Below the pieces are notes generated by a model, which saw nothing but the letters and a program-made list of their open reading frames with translations, had not been told where the DNA came from and made no database searches. Positions 23,627 to 34,983 of a stretch of 64,000 nucleotides of DNA are shown one piece after another (the first letter of the stretch is position 1; every line of letters starts with the position of its first letter). The position numbers were made by a program, and so were the translations under genes. The stretch comes from Tubiluchus corallicola (taxonomy: Eukaryota; Priapulida; Priapulimorpha; Priapulimorphida; Tubiluchidae): positions 94,534 through 158,533 of the forward strand of contig JAQGDQ010000513.1 in NCBI GenBank assembly GCA_030141605.1. The letters run 5' to 3'.

Positions 23627-24555
23627 GCCAAAAACACATTTGAGCTTTTTAACAATTCTGACTTTATAAAAAGCTGGTACAAATTCATTGAAGGTTGAAG
23701 TATTTAGGTTTACTATTGCTGCTGCTTCGTTGCCAAATTATTACTAAGCATTTGTTGAGTGTGCAAAAGCTGATTTTGTTTTGTTTGAGGTTTGTTTGTT
23801 TGTTTGCAAGTTGATTTATTGATTTATTTGCTTTTATTATTTGCTGAAACTTCGTTCTTTGCAGGCATTATTGGTGTTAAAGATGAACAGTAGTTTAGCT
23901 TAAACACGTTTTTATTGAATAACAAGGACTACAATACGCCTTGAGCTGGCAGTTTTAACTACTGATGAATGTTCTCACCAATGAAACGTAGAGTGTTGAG
24001 AATTGCATCAATATTATTAGAGTATTAGTTTTACGTAATTATGATGTCAAATGCAGAAGCCCAGGTTCGTTTTGGATAAACTAGTAAGTGTTATTCAAAG
24101 TATTTAGTTTAAGCATTAAGAAATATTGCAATATTGCTTGAACAGACAGTTTTTAACAACTGATAAATGTTTTCACCAATGAAACGTAACACTTAGTAGA
24201 GTGCAGACAATAGACAAACAGTAGAAGCATTATAGTATGACTACTAGAAGTATAGACACATACATACATAATGCTGAGAAAGACATTAATATTACTATGT
24301 AAACATTGTAAACTAATAGAATGGTTAGAAGCGCTTAGCAAAAAAATACAAATTTCTGTTCAAACTTAAATACTTGGATATTAATAGTTATGTTTAAGTT
24401 TTGATTGCCATGACGAAGCAGATAAACGAGTTCATTTGTTGACAGATTATAAATTCTAATATTATGAGGAATTATTCATTTCAAGAATGAAGAAGCTTTA
24501 CGTGACAGTTAAAACTGGTGATATACTTGCACGTATATATATAGCTTAATAATTA
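23627..24555. other. unassigned sequence with a diverged duplication
   Basis: The segment near 23,945-24,005 (CAGTTTTAACTACTGATGAA, CACCAATGAAACGTAG) recurs in diverged form near 24,148-24,205. No gene recognised. Confidence 0.4.
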
Positions 24556-25832
24556 TGTTGTTACGTTACGTTACGTTACGTTACGTTACGTTGTGATGTT
24601 GTGTTGTGTTGTATTGTATTGTGTTGTGTTGTGTTATGTTATGTTATGTTATGTTACGTTATGTTATGTTATGTTATGTTATGTTATGTTATGTTATGTT
24701 ATGTTATGTTATGTTATGTTATGTTATGTTATGTTATCTTTTATTTTCTTATGTTATGTTATGTTATCTTTTGTTTTATTATGTTATGTTATGTTATGTT
24801 ATGTTATGTTATGTTATGTTATGTTGTGTTATGTTATGTTATGTTATGTTATGTTATGTTATGTTATGTTATGTTATGTTATGTTATGTTATGTTATGTT
24901 ATGTTATGTTATGTTTTGTTTTATTATGTTATGTTATGTTATGTTATGTTATGTTATGTTATGTTATGTTATGTTATGTTATGTTATGTTATGTTATGTT
25001 ATGTTATGTTATGTTATGTTATGTTATGTTATGTTATGTTATGTTATGTTATGTTATGTTATGTTATGTTTTATTATGTTGTGTTGTGTTGTGTTGTGTT
25101 GTGTTGTGTTGTGTTGTGTTGTGTTGTGGTGTGGTGTGGTGTGGTGTGGTGTGGTGTGGTGTGGTGTGGTGTGGTGTGGTGTGGTGTGGTGTGGTGTGGT
25201 GTGGTGTGGTGTGGTGTGGTGTTGTGTTGTGTTATGTTATCTTATCTTATCTCATGTTAAGTTGTGTTGTGATGCGATGCCATGCTATACTATGCTATGT
25301 TATGCTATGCTATGCTATGCTATGTTATGTTATGTTAAGTTATGTTGTTACATTACGTTACGTTACGTAATGTTGTGTTGTGTTGTGTTGTGATGTTGTG
25401 TTGTGATGTTGTGTTGTGTTGTGTTGTGTTGTGTTGTGTTATGTTATGTTGTGTTGTGTTGTGTTGTGTTGTGTTGTGTTGTGTTGTGATGTGATGTGAT
25501 GTGATGTGGAGTGGTGTGGTGTGGTGTTGTGTTGTGTTATGTTATGTTATCTTATGTTAAGTTGTGTTATGATGCGATGCGATGCTATACTATGCTATGT
25601 TATGTTATGCTATGCTATGCTATGCTACGCGATGCTATGCTATGCTATGCTATGCTATGCTATGCTATGCTATGCTATGCTATGCTATGCTATGCTATGC
25701 TATGCTATGCTATGCTATGCTATGCTATGCTATGCTATGCTATGTTATGTTATGTTATGTTATGTTATGTTATGTTATGTTATGTTATGTTATGTTATGT
25801 TATGTTATGTTATGTTATGTTATGTTATGTTA
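24556..25832. repeat. pentanucleotide satellite with homogeneous variant blocks
   Basis: About 1.28 kb built from 5-bp units. In order it shows (TTACG)n, (TTGTG)n, a long (TTATG)n, (TTGTG)n, (GTGGT)n, short (CTATG)n, a second (TTGTG)n/(GTGAT)n block, a long (CTATG)n and a final (TTATG)n. Units are homogeneous inside a block and change abruptly between blocks. Long open frames across it (for example 24,593-25,393) arise because a 5-bp unit cycles through three frames without stops. They are not genes. Confidence 0.98.
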
Positions 25833-26014
25833 TCAGTCCGGGTCAGAAATTAAAGACAGTAATCCCAAAATTGATTCTTCATAAATCCAAATTCAGAAAG
25901 AAATGACTAATTTTCAGTTCTTGTCTTCCGGGAAATCACCTGCGTTGGAAGTTTTCGTTTTCGTTTAGTTTTGCAATGCGACCTTTCGAATTTTTTCTCA
26001 GTTAATACGATACA

Positions 26015-26629
26015 CTAAAGGAAAACCGGACCCAATGTTAAATTGTAGATCAAAATAATCTACTTGTTAACATATTGAAAGAAAAAAGTCACTATTTTTT
26101 CAAAAATGATTTACGTGAAAGAATTAGTACCACACAAACACAATTTTGCGTTCGCGTCACTTTTTGCTGTTACATGCATTTTGCCTTTCGCTAGTTAAAC
26201 GGGCACTAGCGCCTGCATTTCAAAAACGCATTACACAAAAACAGGTACTGTACCTGTCAGTTCGGAAATGTTAGTTTGTGACGAACTACACACGTTCGAC
26301 AGCTCATGCGGCAAATTTGAAATTTCAATTTTTATCTTAAAACTTGCCTAGTTTTAGTACAACACACTGAATATCTCACAGTAGCGCTGTACTTCAATTT
26401 TCGCTTTTGCAAACACGTGTAATACGCTCGTGGAATATTTTTGCAGTTGAAAATTATGTTAGTTTGTGACGTTATCAATAGTTGGGCTCGCCTGCCATTA
26501 ATTAAGATTTTAATCTATTATTTAATGATCGGAAGTCCTCTTGCAGTATTATTGGTGTTAAAATGTGCACTTTTTACCGTACTTGAAAACGAGGTAGTGT
26601 ATATGAAAAATCATCCTATCTTCCTTTAA
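26015..26629 (+). mobile_element. family A, copy 5
   Basis: Full-length: ACTAAAGGAAAACCGGACCC at the start, the complete set of internal blocks, and ATCATCCTATCTTCCTTTAA at the end. Confidence 0.85.
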
Positions 26630-27059
26630 TTGTTTTATGACAAATTATTATTTCTTTAGGTCAAAGTACGAGATTTTTTCGGGCATTTTGATAAATTATT
26701 GATTTTTTGGACTGTTTTCTTTACTTCACCTATCTCGGTTGCGTTGGCGCATGCGCGTGCGAGAGAGATCTGTGCTTTTGACCGCAGTTTCTCTTCCGTA
26801 GAACAACCCAAGTGTATAATGATTCACTTCATCCAGTCTTACATGATCTAGTGACTGTCATATGCCGTCATTTGTTCTCTAGAGAAATGACACTAATTTT
26901 TGAAATTTTAGTGTGACAATATCGTAGATATTATCTGTAGAAACTCTACCGTCTTTTGTTTTCATCAAAATCTTGAGGAAATAAAAAAAGTAGCAGCAGT
27001 TAAACAACAGTTATTCTGTCACTGATTAGTCTTAGAATGGTAGGAATTAAATAGCGTAA
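26630..27059. other. unassigned sequence
   Basis: No gene or repeat recognised in this 430-bp stretch. Confidence 0.35.
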
Positions 27060-27980
27060 ACATCTCTACGTTTGTAGCTGAAATGTGCTACACTAAGCAA
27101 ACTTTCTGTTTTACTTACTTAGTCTTACCACAACGCTCTTATTTCTTGAACGCGTAAATTTCAAATGCCAAATATATCTTTCTAATTTATGCTAATTTAG
27201 AGAGCTTTTGAGATTCAGCGTTCAGTGCATTTGAAGCCGTACGCGGAGTTTATATCATAAATCTTTAATCTCATGCTCTCTGCTACGTACACGGAATTTG
27301 TGTCATAAATCTTTAAAGGACAAGAAAGGGGTGCCTGAAGTAGATTATATAGTACTATTATTTTATAACATTTTTATGTGTATATCGTATATGCGTTTAT
27401 TTGTTTTCATTTTAAATCTCCCGCAATAGTGTTCCAATGGCGCCATTACATGACGTCATATACGCACACCTTAATCAAGGGAAGAAAAGGAAATGCTGCT
27501 AAACTATGTCCCAAAAAACTTCCTACGCAAAATTATGTTACTTAGCATTTCGCTAACCTGCCGGAAAGAGTTATGTAATTAGAAAAGAAAATTATTAACT
27601 ATTTAAAATGTTTTCAGCAATTTGTAAAATGTTGCTAACTCACCCTCCATGGTGCACCACTCACTAACCAAAAAACGTATTTTTAATGTAATTGACTAGA
27701 TACATTAATTTAAAATTTTACTTAGTTAGCGACGTGTGCGCTACGAATGTTCTGATTATTTTTTCAAACTTTACGCAATGTTGTCTAAACTTGTTTCAAA
27801 AAACTCATGGTCAAAATGGCTGCACCTAACGCTCATCGCGGGAGTTTAAATTTACATGTTTTGTACAACGTTACCGCCGACGCAAGCCCCGCGTACAAAA
27901 TGGTAGTATGTAAGTGGTATAAAATTTCGAGACGAATTTTTTAAACTTTATGTGAATTGAGGATGTTCTTGTGCTTTAAT
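27060..27980 (+). mobile_element. family B, copy 3, with shared flank
   Basis: The family B element proper runs from TTTAAAGGACAAG at 27,312. The preceding 250 bp match, inverted, 23.19-23.36 kb and contain an extra duplication of a segment ending TCATAAATCTTT. Together with copy 1 it forms an inverted repeat of roughly 0.85 kb flanking the satellite. Blocks such as GAAATGCTGCTAAACTATGT and AACCTGCCGGAAAGAGTTAT are identical between the arms, so the two copies are closely related. Confidence 0.85.
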
Positions 27981-28172
27981 CGCGTGTTCTCTTTATGTAA
28001 GTTGAGGGTGTTCTTGTGCTTTAGTCGCGTGTTCTCTTTATGTAAGTTGAGGGTGTTCTTGTACTTTATTCGCGTGTTCTCTTTATGTAAGTTTGGGGTT
28101 TTCTTGTGCTTTAATCGCGTGTTCTCTTTATGTAAGTTGGGGGTTTTCTTGTACTTCAATCGCATGTTTTCT
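27946..28172. repeat. 45-bp tandem array derived from the family B terminus, 5 copies
   Basis: Units start at 27,946, 27,991, 28,036, 28,081 and 28,126, each CTTTATGTAAGTTGAG... followed by TTCTTGTGCTTTAATCGCG. The unit is the family B 3' end (CTTTATGTAAGTTGAGGGTT, TTCTTGTGCTTTA) plus about 13 bp that lies just outside it. The period is divisible by three, which yields repetitive open frames on both strands. These are not genes. Confidence 0.95.
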
Positions 28173-28947
28173 ACTACATGTATTTGATTTCATTTAAAAT
28201 TTTAAATAAAAGTTATCTATGACTTCGTGGAAAGTTATCTATGACTTTGTGGAATACGTACCCTCTGTCCTGTGACACCAATTTGTTTCAGTTTTCAGTT
28301 TTTCGACAAGAACATGCATTTCATTGCAGGCACCGGAAATTAGGAATTTGCTTATGCAAATCAGCTGTAAAGCCAAGCTTAGCGTTTGTGGTTTCACACG
28401 CTGTGTACACGTGATCTCTGGAATCCTTTGCAAATGGCGTCAGCTTAGAGAGAAAACCACCTAGATTTTGTTAAGAATCGAATTGACCAAAGAAATGAAG
28501 GTCTTTCAACTTTGCTTAATTGCGCATTTTCAAGCTTTTCTGAATTAATGATCTGGTCAGCATTGTCTGGCAATGTTTGTTGGTTGTTAATCGTCATAAT
28601 AATTAACCTAATAATGCGGGTTGTATTGGATTTGCAGTATGCCGTGTATGTGCAGTACTTACATCGGACTGAAGAGGGTGGTATTTTTATTTCGCCTGTA
28701 TTCGTTGTTATTATATGGGCAGGTCTACTGCTTTTTTGTTGCGACACGAAGCGCAGGATCCCCGGAGTTTGGTCATGCTGTTGTTGTTGATGATGGTGGC
28801 ATTGTTGTTATCAAATTTGAAGGCTGTCACAGGCCACAGTTTTTACTGTGGGAGAATACATTTTTGCATGAAAATGTTACGGACCATTGCACAGGCGGAA
28901 ACGGAACCCGATTTTCAGTTTCCCAACACGGCCTGCAAAAATTTCCG
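28173..28947. other. unassigned sequence with overlapping small open frames
   Basis: Open frames of 60-119 codons overlap on both strands (28,445-28,980). None has a recognisable domain, and the longest + frame runs into family A copy 6. Left without a call. Confidence 0.3.
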
Positions 28948-29632
28948 TTAGAGAAAAACCGGGCGACTCTTAAACTGTAGGTCAAAGCTATATGCTCTTT
29001 AAAATATTGAACTGACGTATACTATTTTTTTCAAATATGACTTCTGTTAAAGAATTATTGTCACACAACCAGTTCTTCGCTGTTACATGCATTTCGCCAT
29101 TCGTTAGTTAGACGGACACTAGCGCCTGCATTTTGGAAGCGCATTGCACAAAAACGGGTGCTGTACCTCGCAGTTCAGATGTCTTAGTTTATGATGTACT
29201 GCACACGCTAGACAGCTCAGCGGCAAATTTGAATTTTTATGGTAAGCTTGCCTAGTTTTAGCAGAACACACTGAATTACTTACATGCTCGTGGAATCGTT
29301 TTTTGCTGTTGAAAATTATGTTAGTTTGTGATGTCATCAATAGCTGGGCTCGCCTGCCGTTAATTAAGTTTTTAATCTATTATTTAATTATCAGAAACGT
29401 TTTGCGGCATTATTGGTGTTAAAATTTTTATCGGACTTGAAAATGGGGGTAACATATGAAACATCATCCTGTCTTCTTTAATTTTTTACTGTATTATTTA
29501 CAGCAAGTATTAACTGTGTTAAAATGTATGCTTATTACCGTACTTGAAAATGCGGTAGTATATGAGAATCATTCTTACTTTAACATCAGTTTGTAGCTCC
29601 CTTCATCTGGTCTTCCTTTAAATACGAAAAAA
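28948..29632 (+). mobile_element. family A, copy 6, with a second partial 3' end
   Basis: A nearly complete copy with a small internal deletion ends near 29,481 (CATCATCCTGTCTTCTTTA). A second 3'-terminal piece (ATTAACTGTGTTAAAATGTA ... CTTCATCTGGTCTTCCTTTAAA) follows at 29,504-29,632. Confidence 0.8.
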
Positions 29633-29845
29633 AACAACGTGTATAAGTTAAATCCATTTAATGGACGCGATTCACGTTGTCGTATCGTTTCATCATAATG
29701 CATATTCTAAATTGTGTTTTCTAAACTTTTACGAAAATGCGAAAAAAATCCGATAATTGTAAACCCTTCTCTTGATTTTTGTATGGAAGCCATTAACTTT
29801 GCAAGAAATGAGCTTGTAGGTCGTGCCGTATTCAAGCACATCAGT
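29633..29845 (+). repeat. family I segment, copy 2
   Basis: The reverse complement of 16.9-17.1 kb: CCATTTAATGGACGCGATTC, GATTTTTGTATGGAAGCCAT and GCAAGAAATGAGCTTGTAGG. The 67-codon open frame here is within this repeat. Confidence 0.8.
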
Positions 29846-29989
29846 GCTTCTAGTTTAGTTGAATGGCTTCAGAGCTTTTGCATGTACTTCTCTTACCCCT
29901 TGGCTTCACAGTTTTAAAGCTAGAGAAATGTAATGTGTGATAGTATAGATACAAACCGAGTTCAGGCTCTTCTGATGAACTAACAATCA

Positions 29990-30290
29990 GGTGTGAACGT
30001 TCTCTACCAGAAAGCGAATTCGAATCGAAACGAATTTGCGACTTTCGGATTGGAATCGAATTTTAGTATTTCGAATCCGAATCTAATTCGCGTTGAGTTT
30101 GAAAGATTTTCGAACACGTTTTCCGAACCATTAATAAAAAGTGGTCTTACAAAGATAGTGCATAGTGCTTGATTTTGTTCTGCAGTAAAACCACTATTAG
30201 TTTGTTAAAGATTTTGCACAGAAACTGCAGTTAAATTGTGCTAATTGCATGCTGTTTCAAGCATTTTAATGATAAAGAACATGTCGACAG
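29990..30290 (+). mobile_element. family E, copy 2 (3' truncated)
   Basis: Matches the element at 1645 from its left end (CTCTACCAGAAAGCGAATTC) through TTGTTCTGCAGTAAAACCAC to TTGCATGCTGTTTCAA. The right terminal region is missing. Confidence 0.75.
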
Positions 30291-30755
30291 ATACATCTGA
30301 CGTGGTTGTAGAGAACGGAAACGTGTCTGTGGTTTAGCGTTTGTCAAGTTTTCCACGAAAGATGGCTGCTGTTCATTTTTAGTCAGTTGAACTATTCCGT
30401 CACATTTGTGGCAGTTGGCTTCGTCGTTTTCTGCGATTGGTTTCAATTCGAAAAACTATATTTACAGCATTCAGAACGGACGCAGGTGGTGAAATTGTAT
30501 TTTTGTAATTTGATATTTGATATTTTGTCGAAGATCGTGGAACGAACTTTTTTAACATCTACTTCTCAAATGAAGCCATTTTCGACCGTCACCGTAACAT
30601 ATTTTCTAAAATCGCTAAGGGGATTACTTTATTCAAGAATGCAGTAAATAAACATTCTAGTAACCAAAAACATATGGAAGTGAAGGAGTTTGTCTAAAAA
30701 TTTTTTCTCGAAACTTCACCACTCTTATATAATAACGAAACCATGTAATTGTGTG
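30291..30755. other. unassigned sequence
   Basis: An 86-codon + frame (30,387-30,647) has no recognisable domain. Confidence 0.3.
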
Positions 30756-31430
30756 TTTAAAGGACAAAAAAGGGGCACCTGAGGTAGGTTTCAGAAATAT
30801 CGCCTTAAAAATTATACTACTTTACAGCAATTTTATGCACATATCGTACTCGCGTTGAAAGGAATTTCTGTTTGTCTTCATTTTAAATCTCCCGCAATAC
30901 TGTTCCGACGGCGCCATTACATGACGTCACTACGCCACGTAAATCAGGGGAAGAAAAGACAATGTTAAACTATGACCCAAAAACTTTCCGTGCAAATCTA
31001 TATTACTTAGCATTTCACTTATCTCCTGGAAAGACTTATGTAACTAGACTAATAATTTAAAATGTTCGTGCCAATTGGTAAAATGACTCTGACTCACCCT
31101 CCAGGGTGCGCCACTCACTAGTCAAAAACGTATTTTTAATCTTATTGACAAGATACAGTAATTTAAAATATTACTTAATTAGCAAAATGTATGCTACAAA
31201 AGCTCTGATTATTTTTTCAATCTTTACTTAATGTTGTCTAAACTTGTTTCAAACGACCTACCATTAAAATGGCTGCGCCTAACTGTCATCGCGGGAGTTT
31301 AAATTTACACGTTTTGTACAGCGTTACGGCCGATGCAAGTCATGCATACGAAAAGGTAGTATATCAAGTGTTATAACATTTCGAGAAGAATTTTTTTAGC
31401 TTTATGTAAGTTGAGGGTTTTCTTATTAAG
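30756..31430 (+). mobile_element. family B, copy 4
   Basis: Full-length, from TTTAAAGGACAAAAAAGGGG to TTATGTAAGTTGAGGGTTTT. Confidence 0.85.
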
Positions 31431-31633
31431 TTCACATAAGCCGAAAAATGCTATGGGGCGCGTGGATTTCGTCGTACAGCGTGTTAATACATGTATATTG
31501 TTTATAGCGTTTGTTTTTGCATCTGGACGCTGTATGTCAGGCAGGCGTTTTTAATCTGTTTTTCTGCTTCGATTTTGATTATTAACATTATGAGGATGTA
31601 GTCACACCACTCAGCACTATGAAGTTATCATGG

Positions 31634-31985
31634 TTTAAAGGACAAGAAAAGGGGTACTTGAAGTAAGTTTCAGAAAAATCTCTTTAAAAAATTATACTAC
31701 TTTATCTCAATTTTATGCGTATATCGTACTCGCGTTAAACGGATTTTTTGTTTGTTTTCATTTTAAATCTCCCGAAATGCTGTTCCGACAGCGCCATTAC
31801 ATGACGTCACTACGCCACGTAAATCAGGGGGAAGAAAAGGCAATGTTAAATTATGAACCAGAAAACTTTCCGTGCAAATCTATATTACTTAGTATTTCGC
31901 TTACCTACTGGAAATACTTCTGTAACTAGAAATAATAATATGTTCGTGCCAATTTATAAAATTCGCTGGCTTGCCCTCCAGGCTG
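31634..31985 (+). mobile_element. family B, copy 5 (3' truncated)
   Basis: Starts at TTTAAAGGACAAGAAAAGGG and stops after GCTTGCCCTCCAGG, where family C sequence begins with no gap. Confidence 0.8.
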
Positions 31986-32360
31986 CTTCAGAAAATTTTT
32001 AGCCATTGTTTTAATAGTTTGTGAAACGAAACAAACATACGTAATTTCCATTGTAATTTTAAGCAAAAACAAACATTCGAAATTTTATACATAAACTTGA
32101 TAAAATCCTAAGCAAAAATTTTTTTGCTTACTAATAGCGTAAATTGTCGCAGTTCAAGCTTGATGCATTCACGGTAGGCACGTGACAACTGACAAAACTG
32201 TGTGAGCGACAGTACTTTCTCTACCCGGTAGCAGATGCTAGCGGTGCAGTGTACAGAGGGTGATCTTAGACAACCGTCAAACACGCCACTGTGCTGGGCT
32301 GTGAAGCAAACAGTACCACCCTCACGTGAGCACTGGTTCCGAACAAGTATAAAGAACAAA
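31986..32360 (+). mobile_element. family C hAT-like MITE, copy 1 (both ends lost)
   Basis: Interior blocks shared with copies 2 and 3: TTTTTAGCCATTGTTTTAAT, AATAGCGTAAATTGTCGCAG and GTGCTGGGCTGTGAAGCAAA. The left end is replaced by family B copy 5. The - strand open frame here is not a gene. Confidence 0.75.
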
Positions 32361-32963
32361 TATATTTATCTACGATAATTTTAGATAAAATCATGACGTA
32401 ATAAGAGCATTACAGTACTTTAATTATCAAACTAGTTAATCAGTTACAATACTTATTTCAAAATTATCTGTTAGTGATGGCTACCAACCCAAAATTATTA
32501 AATTTTTGAAATTTTACACCCAATAAGCCATTTTGGGTGTAATCAAGGAAGGTTTTACTTTAATATAATACCAACCAACTGACCAATCTCATGAACCGAT
32601 CCACAATTTACAGTTGGTTTACCTTCACTAAAATAATTACTAATGGACTAGATTTTTCATTTACTTTTGAGTTTGGAAAAATGTTCAAAAATCACGATAT
32701 TATATGTATTTTCGGTTTTGACCTTGGGTCACGTTGAATTATTTTTGACGACATACTGACAATGTGAAAGTCTGATCATTAGGTCTGCTGTAGATTAATG
32801 TGTAGATAACACCGTAAAACTTTATACAAAGTACTTTATTTTCCCGAATGTTTAAGAGAACGTTGCAAAGATTTAAGACTGAGAATTTTTACTGCAAGAA
32901 CCTGGCATCGTTATCGACTTTTATTAGTCTAACAACAGCTTCCATTAATCTTTTTCCTCTCAT
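32361..32963. other. unassigned sequence
   Basis: AT-rich with no feature recognised. Confidence 0.35.
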
Positions 32964-33495
32964 CAGTAGCGGCTCGTGTTTAGGTACTGTGGAACTGCAG
33001 CACCCCCTATTTTCTCTCAGTATTATCGACAATATTCAATACAATAAGACTTTTTTTCTTTAGTTCTTTGTTTATGCTTCTACGAAACCAGACCATGTAA
33101 GGATAGTACTGTTTGCTTCACAGCTCAGACAACGTGGTGTTTGGCTGTTGTGCGCATGCGGCATATGTCTGAGATAAGATGCTGTATGTTGCACTGCTAG
33201 CGTCTGCTGCTAGGTAGAGAAAGTACTGTCGCTCACACAGTGTGTCAGTTGTCACGTGCTTAAAAAACGTATTCAGGCATATTCTTGAACTGCGGCAATT
33301 TAGGCTATTTCATAATAATTTTTGATTTAGCGTTTTATCAAGTTTATGTATAAATTTTTGTATGTTTGTTTGTTTAAACTTACAATTACAACATTAAAAT
33401 TACATATGTTTGCTTCGTTTTATACAGTATTAAAACAATGGCTAAAACTCTTCTGAAACTGCCTCCCCACTAATTTTAATTACGAGTGGCCACTG
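32964..33495 (-). mobile_element. family C hAT-like MITE, copy 2
   Basis: Ends are CAGTAGCGGCTCGTG and the complement of CAGTGGCCACTCGTA, the CAGTGGCGGCTCGT type seen in hAT elements. Flanks CCTCTCAT and CCTGTGAT match at six of eight positions, as for an aged 8-bp target duplication. Non-coding, opposite in orientation to copies 1 and 3. Confidence 0.8.
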
Positions 33496-33560
33496 CCTGT
33501 GATACATTAGCAGAACTTCCGCCAAACACAGGTAGCAGCATCCCTGACTTCAAAGTGGTC

Positions 33561-33652
33561 ATCTACGTGTGATAATAAACATACTTCATGGTAGAGGTCC
33601 ATGGTCATCTACGTGTGACAATAAACATACTTCATGGTAGAGGTCCATTGTG
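33561..33652. repeat. two-copy tandem repeat, 46-bp unit
   Basis: ATCTACGTGTGA(T/C)AATAAAC ... GGTAGAGGTCCAT occurs twice, 46 bp apart. Confidence 0.9.
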
Positions 33653-33825
33653 TTTTGTTGACTACGTACGAATTTATGATTTCTACGTACAATCAGTAGC
33701 TGTTCGTTTTGTTCTTTTTTTTATTTTTATTTTTCAGCCCATAGATATCAGATAGACAACGACATTGTATTTCAATGTATGTTGGTACTGGCAAATACCA
33801 TCCATGGACGCCACAGATAATATTA

Positions 33826-34660
33826 AATTTCTGCGTTGTTTCGTTAAAGTTTATTCCAAATTTTAAACGTATCGAAGTGTTTTGATGAAAATTTCTGTGC
33901 TGTTTCGTTAAAGTTTATTCCAAATTTTAAACGTATCGAAGTGCTTTGATTGAAAATTTCTGCGTTGTTTCGTTAAAGTTGATTCCAAATTTTAAACGCA
34001 TCGAAGTGCTTTGATGAAATTTCTGCGCTGTTTCGTTAAAGTTGATTCCAAATTTTAAACGCATCGAAGTGCTTTGATGAAATTTCTGTGTTGTTTCGTT
34101 AAAGTTTATTCCAAATTTTAAACGTATCGAAGTGCTTTGATGAAAATTTCTGTGCTGTTTCGTTAAAGTTTATTCCAATTTTTAAACGTATCTAAGTGCT
34201 TTGATGAAAATTTCTGTGCTGTTTCGTTAAAGTTTATTCCAAATTTTAAACGTATCGAAGTGCTTTGATGAAAATTTCTGTGTTGTTTCATTAAAGTTTA
34301 TTCCGAATTTTAAACGTATCGAAGTGCTTTGATGAAAATTTCTGTGCTGTTTCCTTAAAGTTTATTCCGAATTTTAAACGTATCGAAGTGCTTTGATGAA
34401 AATTTCTGTGTTGTTTCATTAAAGTTTATTCCGAATTTTAAACGTATCGAAGTGCTTTGATGAAAATTTCTGTGCTGTTTCGTTAAAGTTTATTCCAAAT
34501 TTTAAACGTGTCGAAGTGCTTTGATGAAAATTTCTGTGTTGTTTCGTTAAAGTTTATTCCGAATTTTAAACGTATCGAAGTGCTTTGATGAAAATTTCTG
34601 CGTTGTTTCGTTAAAGTTTATTCCCATTTTTAAACGTATCGAAGTGCTTTGATGAAGCTT
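33826..34660. repeat. minisatellite, ~64-bp unit, 13 copies
   Basis: The unit contains AATTTCTGTGCTGTTTCGTT, AAAGTTTATTCCAAATTTTA and AACGTATCGAAGTGCTTTGA. Spacing varies from 63 to 65 bp, owing to differing A-run lengths. Alternating variants (GTGCTG/GTGTTG, CCAAAT/CCGAAT) suggest two-unit higher-order spread. Confidence 0.95.
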
Positions 34661-34983
34661 CGATCGTGTTTTGTCCACTTTTGCTGGTTTTCATTGTCTA
34701 TCTCTGCTTAACAGCCTTGACTGTACACATCCTGACAACCTCTTAATTGCCATTTTAACCATTTTCCCTAGTTTATTTCTCACAATAATAATTATTAGAT
34801 GAAAAACGTGTCTTTATTTCAATGGATCGTAAATCTTGTATTTGGTTCAATACTTAAATTTTGTTGTTGAGAAGGGCAAATACATTTTATTAAGTGTCAT
34901 CGAAAGAAAAAAGATCGTAAAAATAAAATCTTCGCGAGCCAAAATTTCCCGTTGAATTTTGTTGCTCATTATTATAGCCTGCG

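Noticed and set aside
23955-23990. CTGATGA ... GAAAC resembling a hammerhead ribozyme core
   Set aside because: The segment between the two motifs does not pair as stem II, and the second copy near 24,160 has CTGATAA, breaking the core.
24593-25393. Long + strand open frames (up to 266 codons) in three frames at once
   Set aside because: A 5-bp repeat without stops in any phase is open in all frames. The predicted protein is only a short residue cycle.
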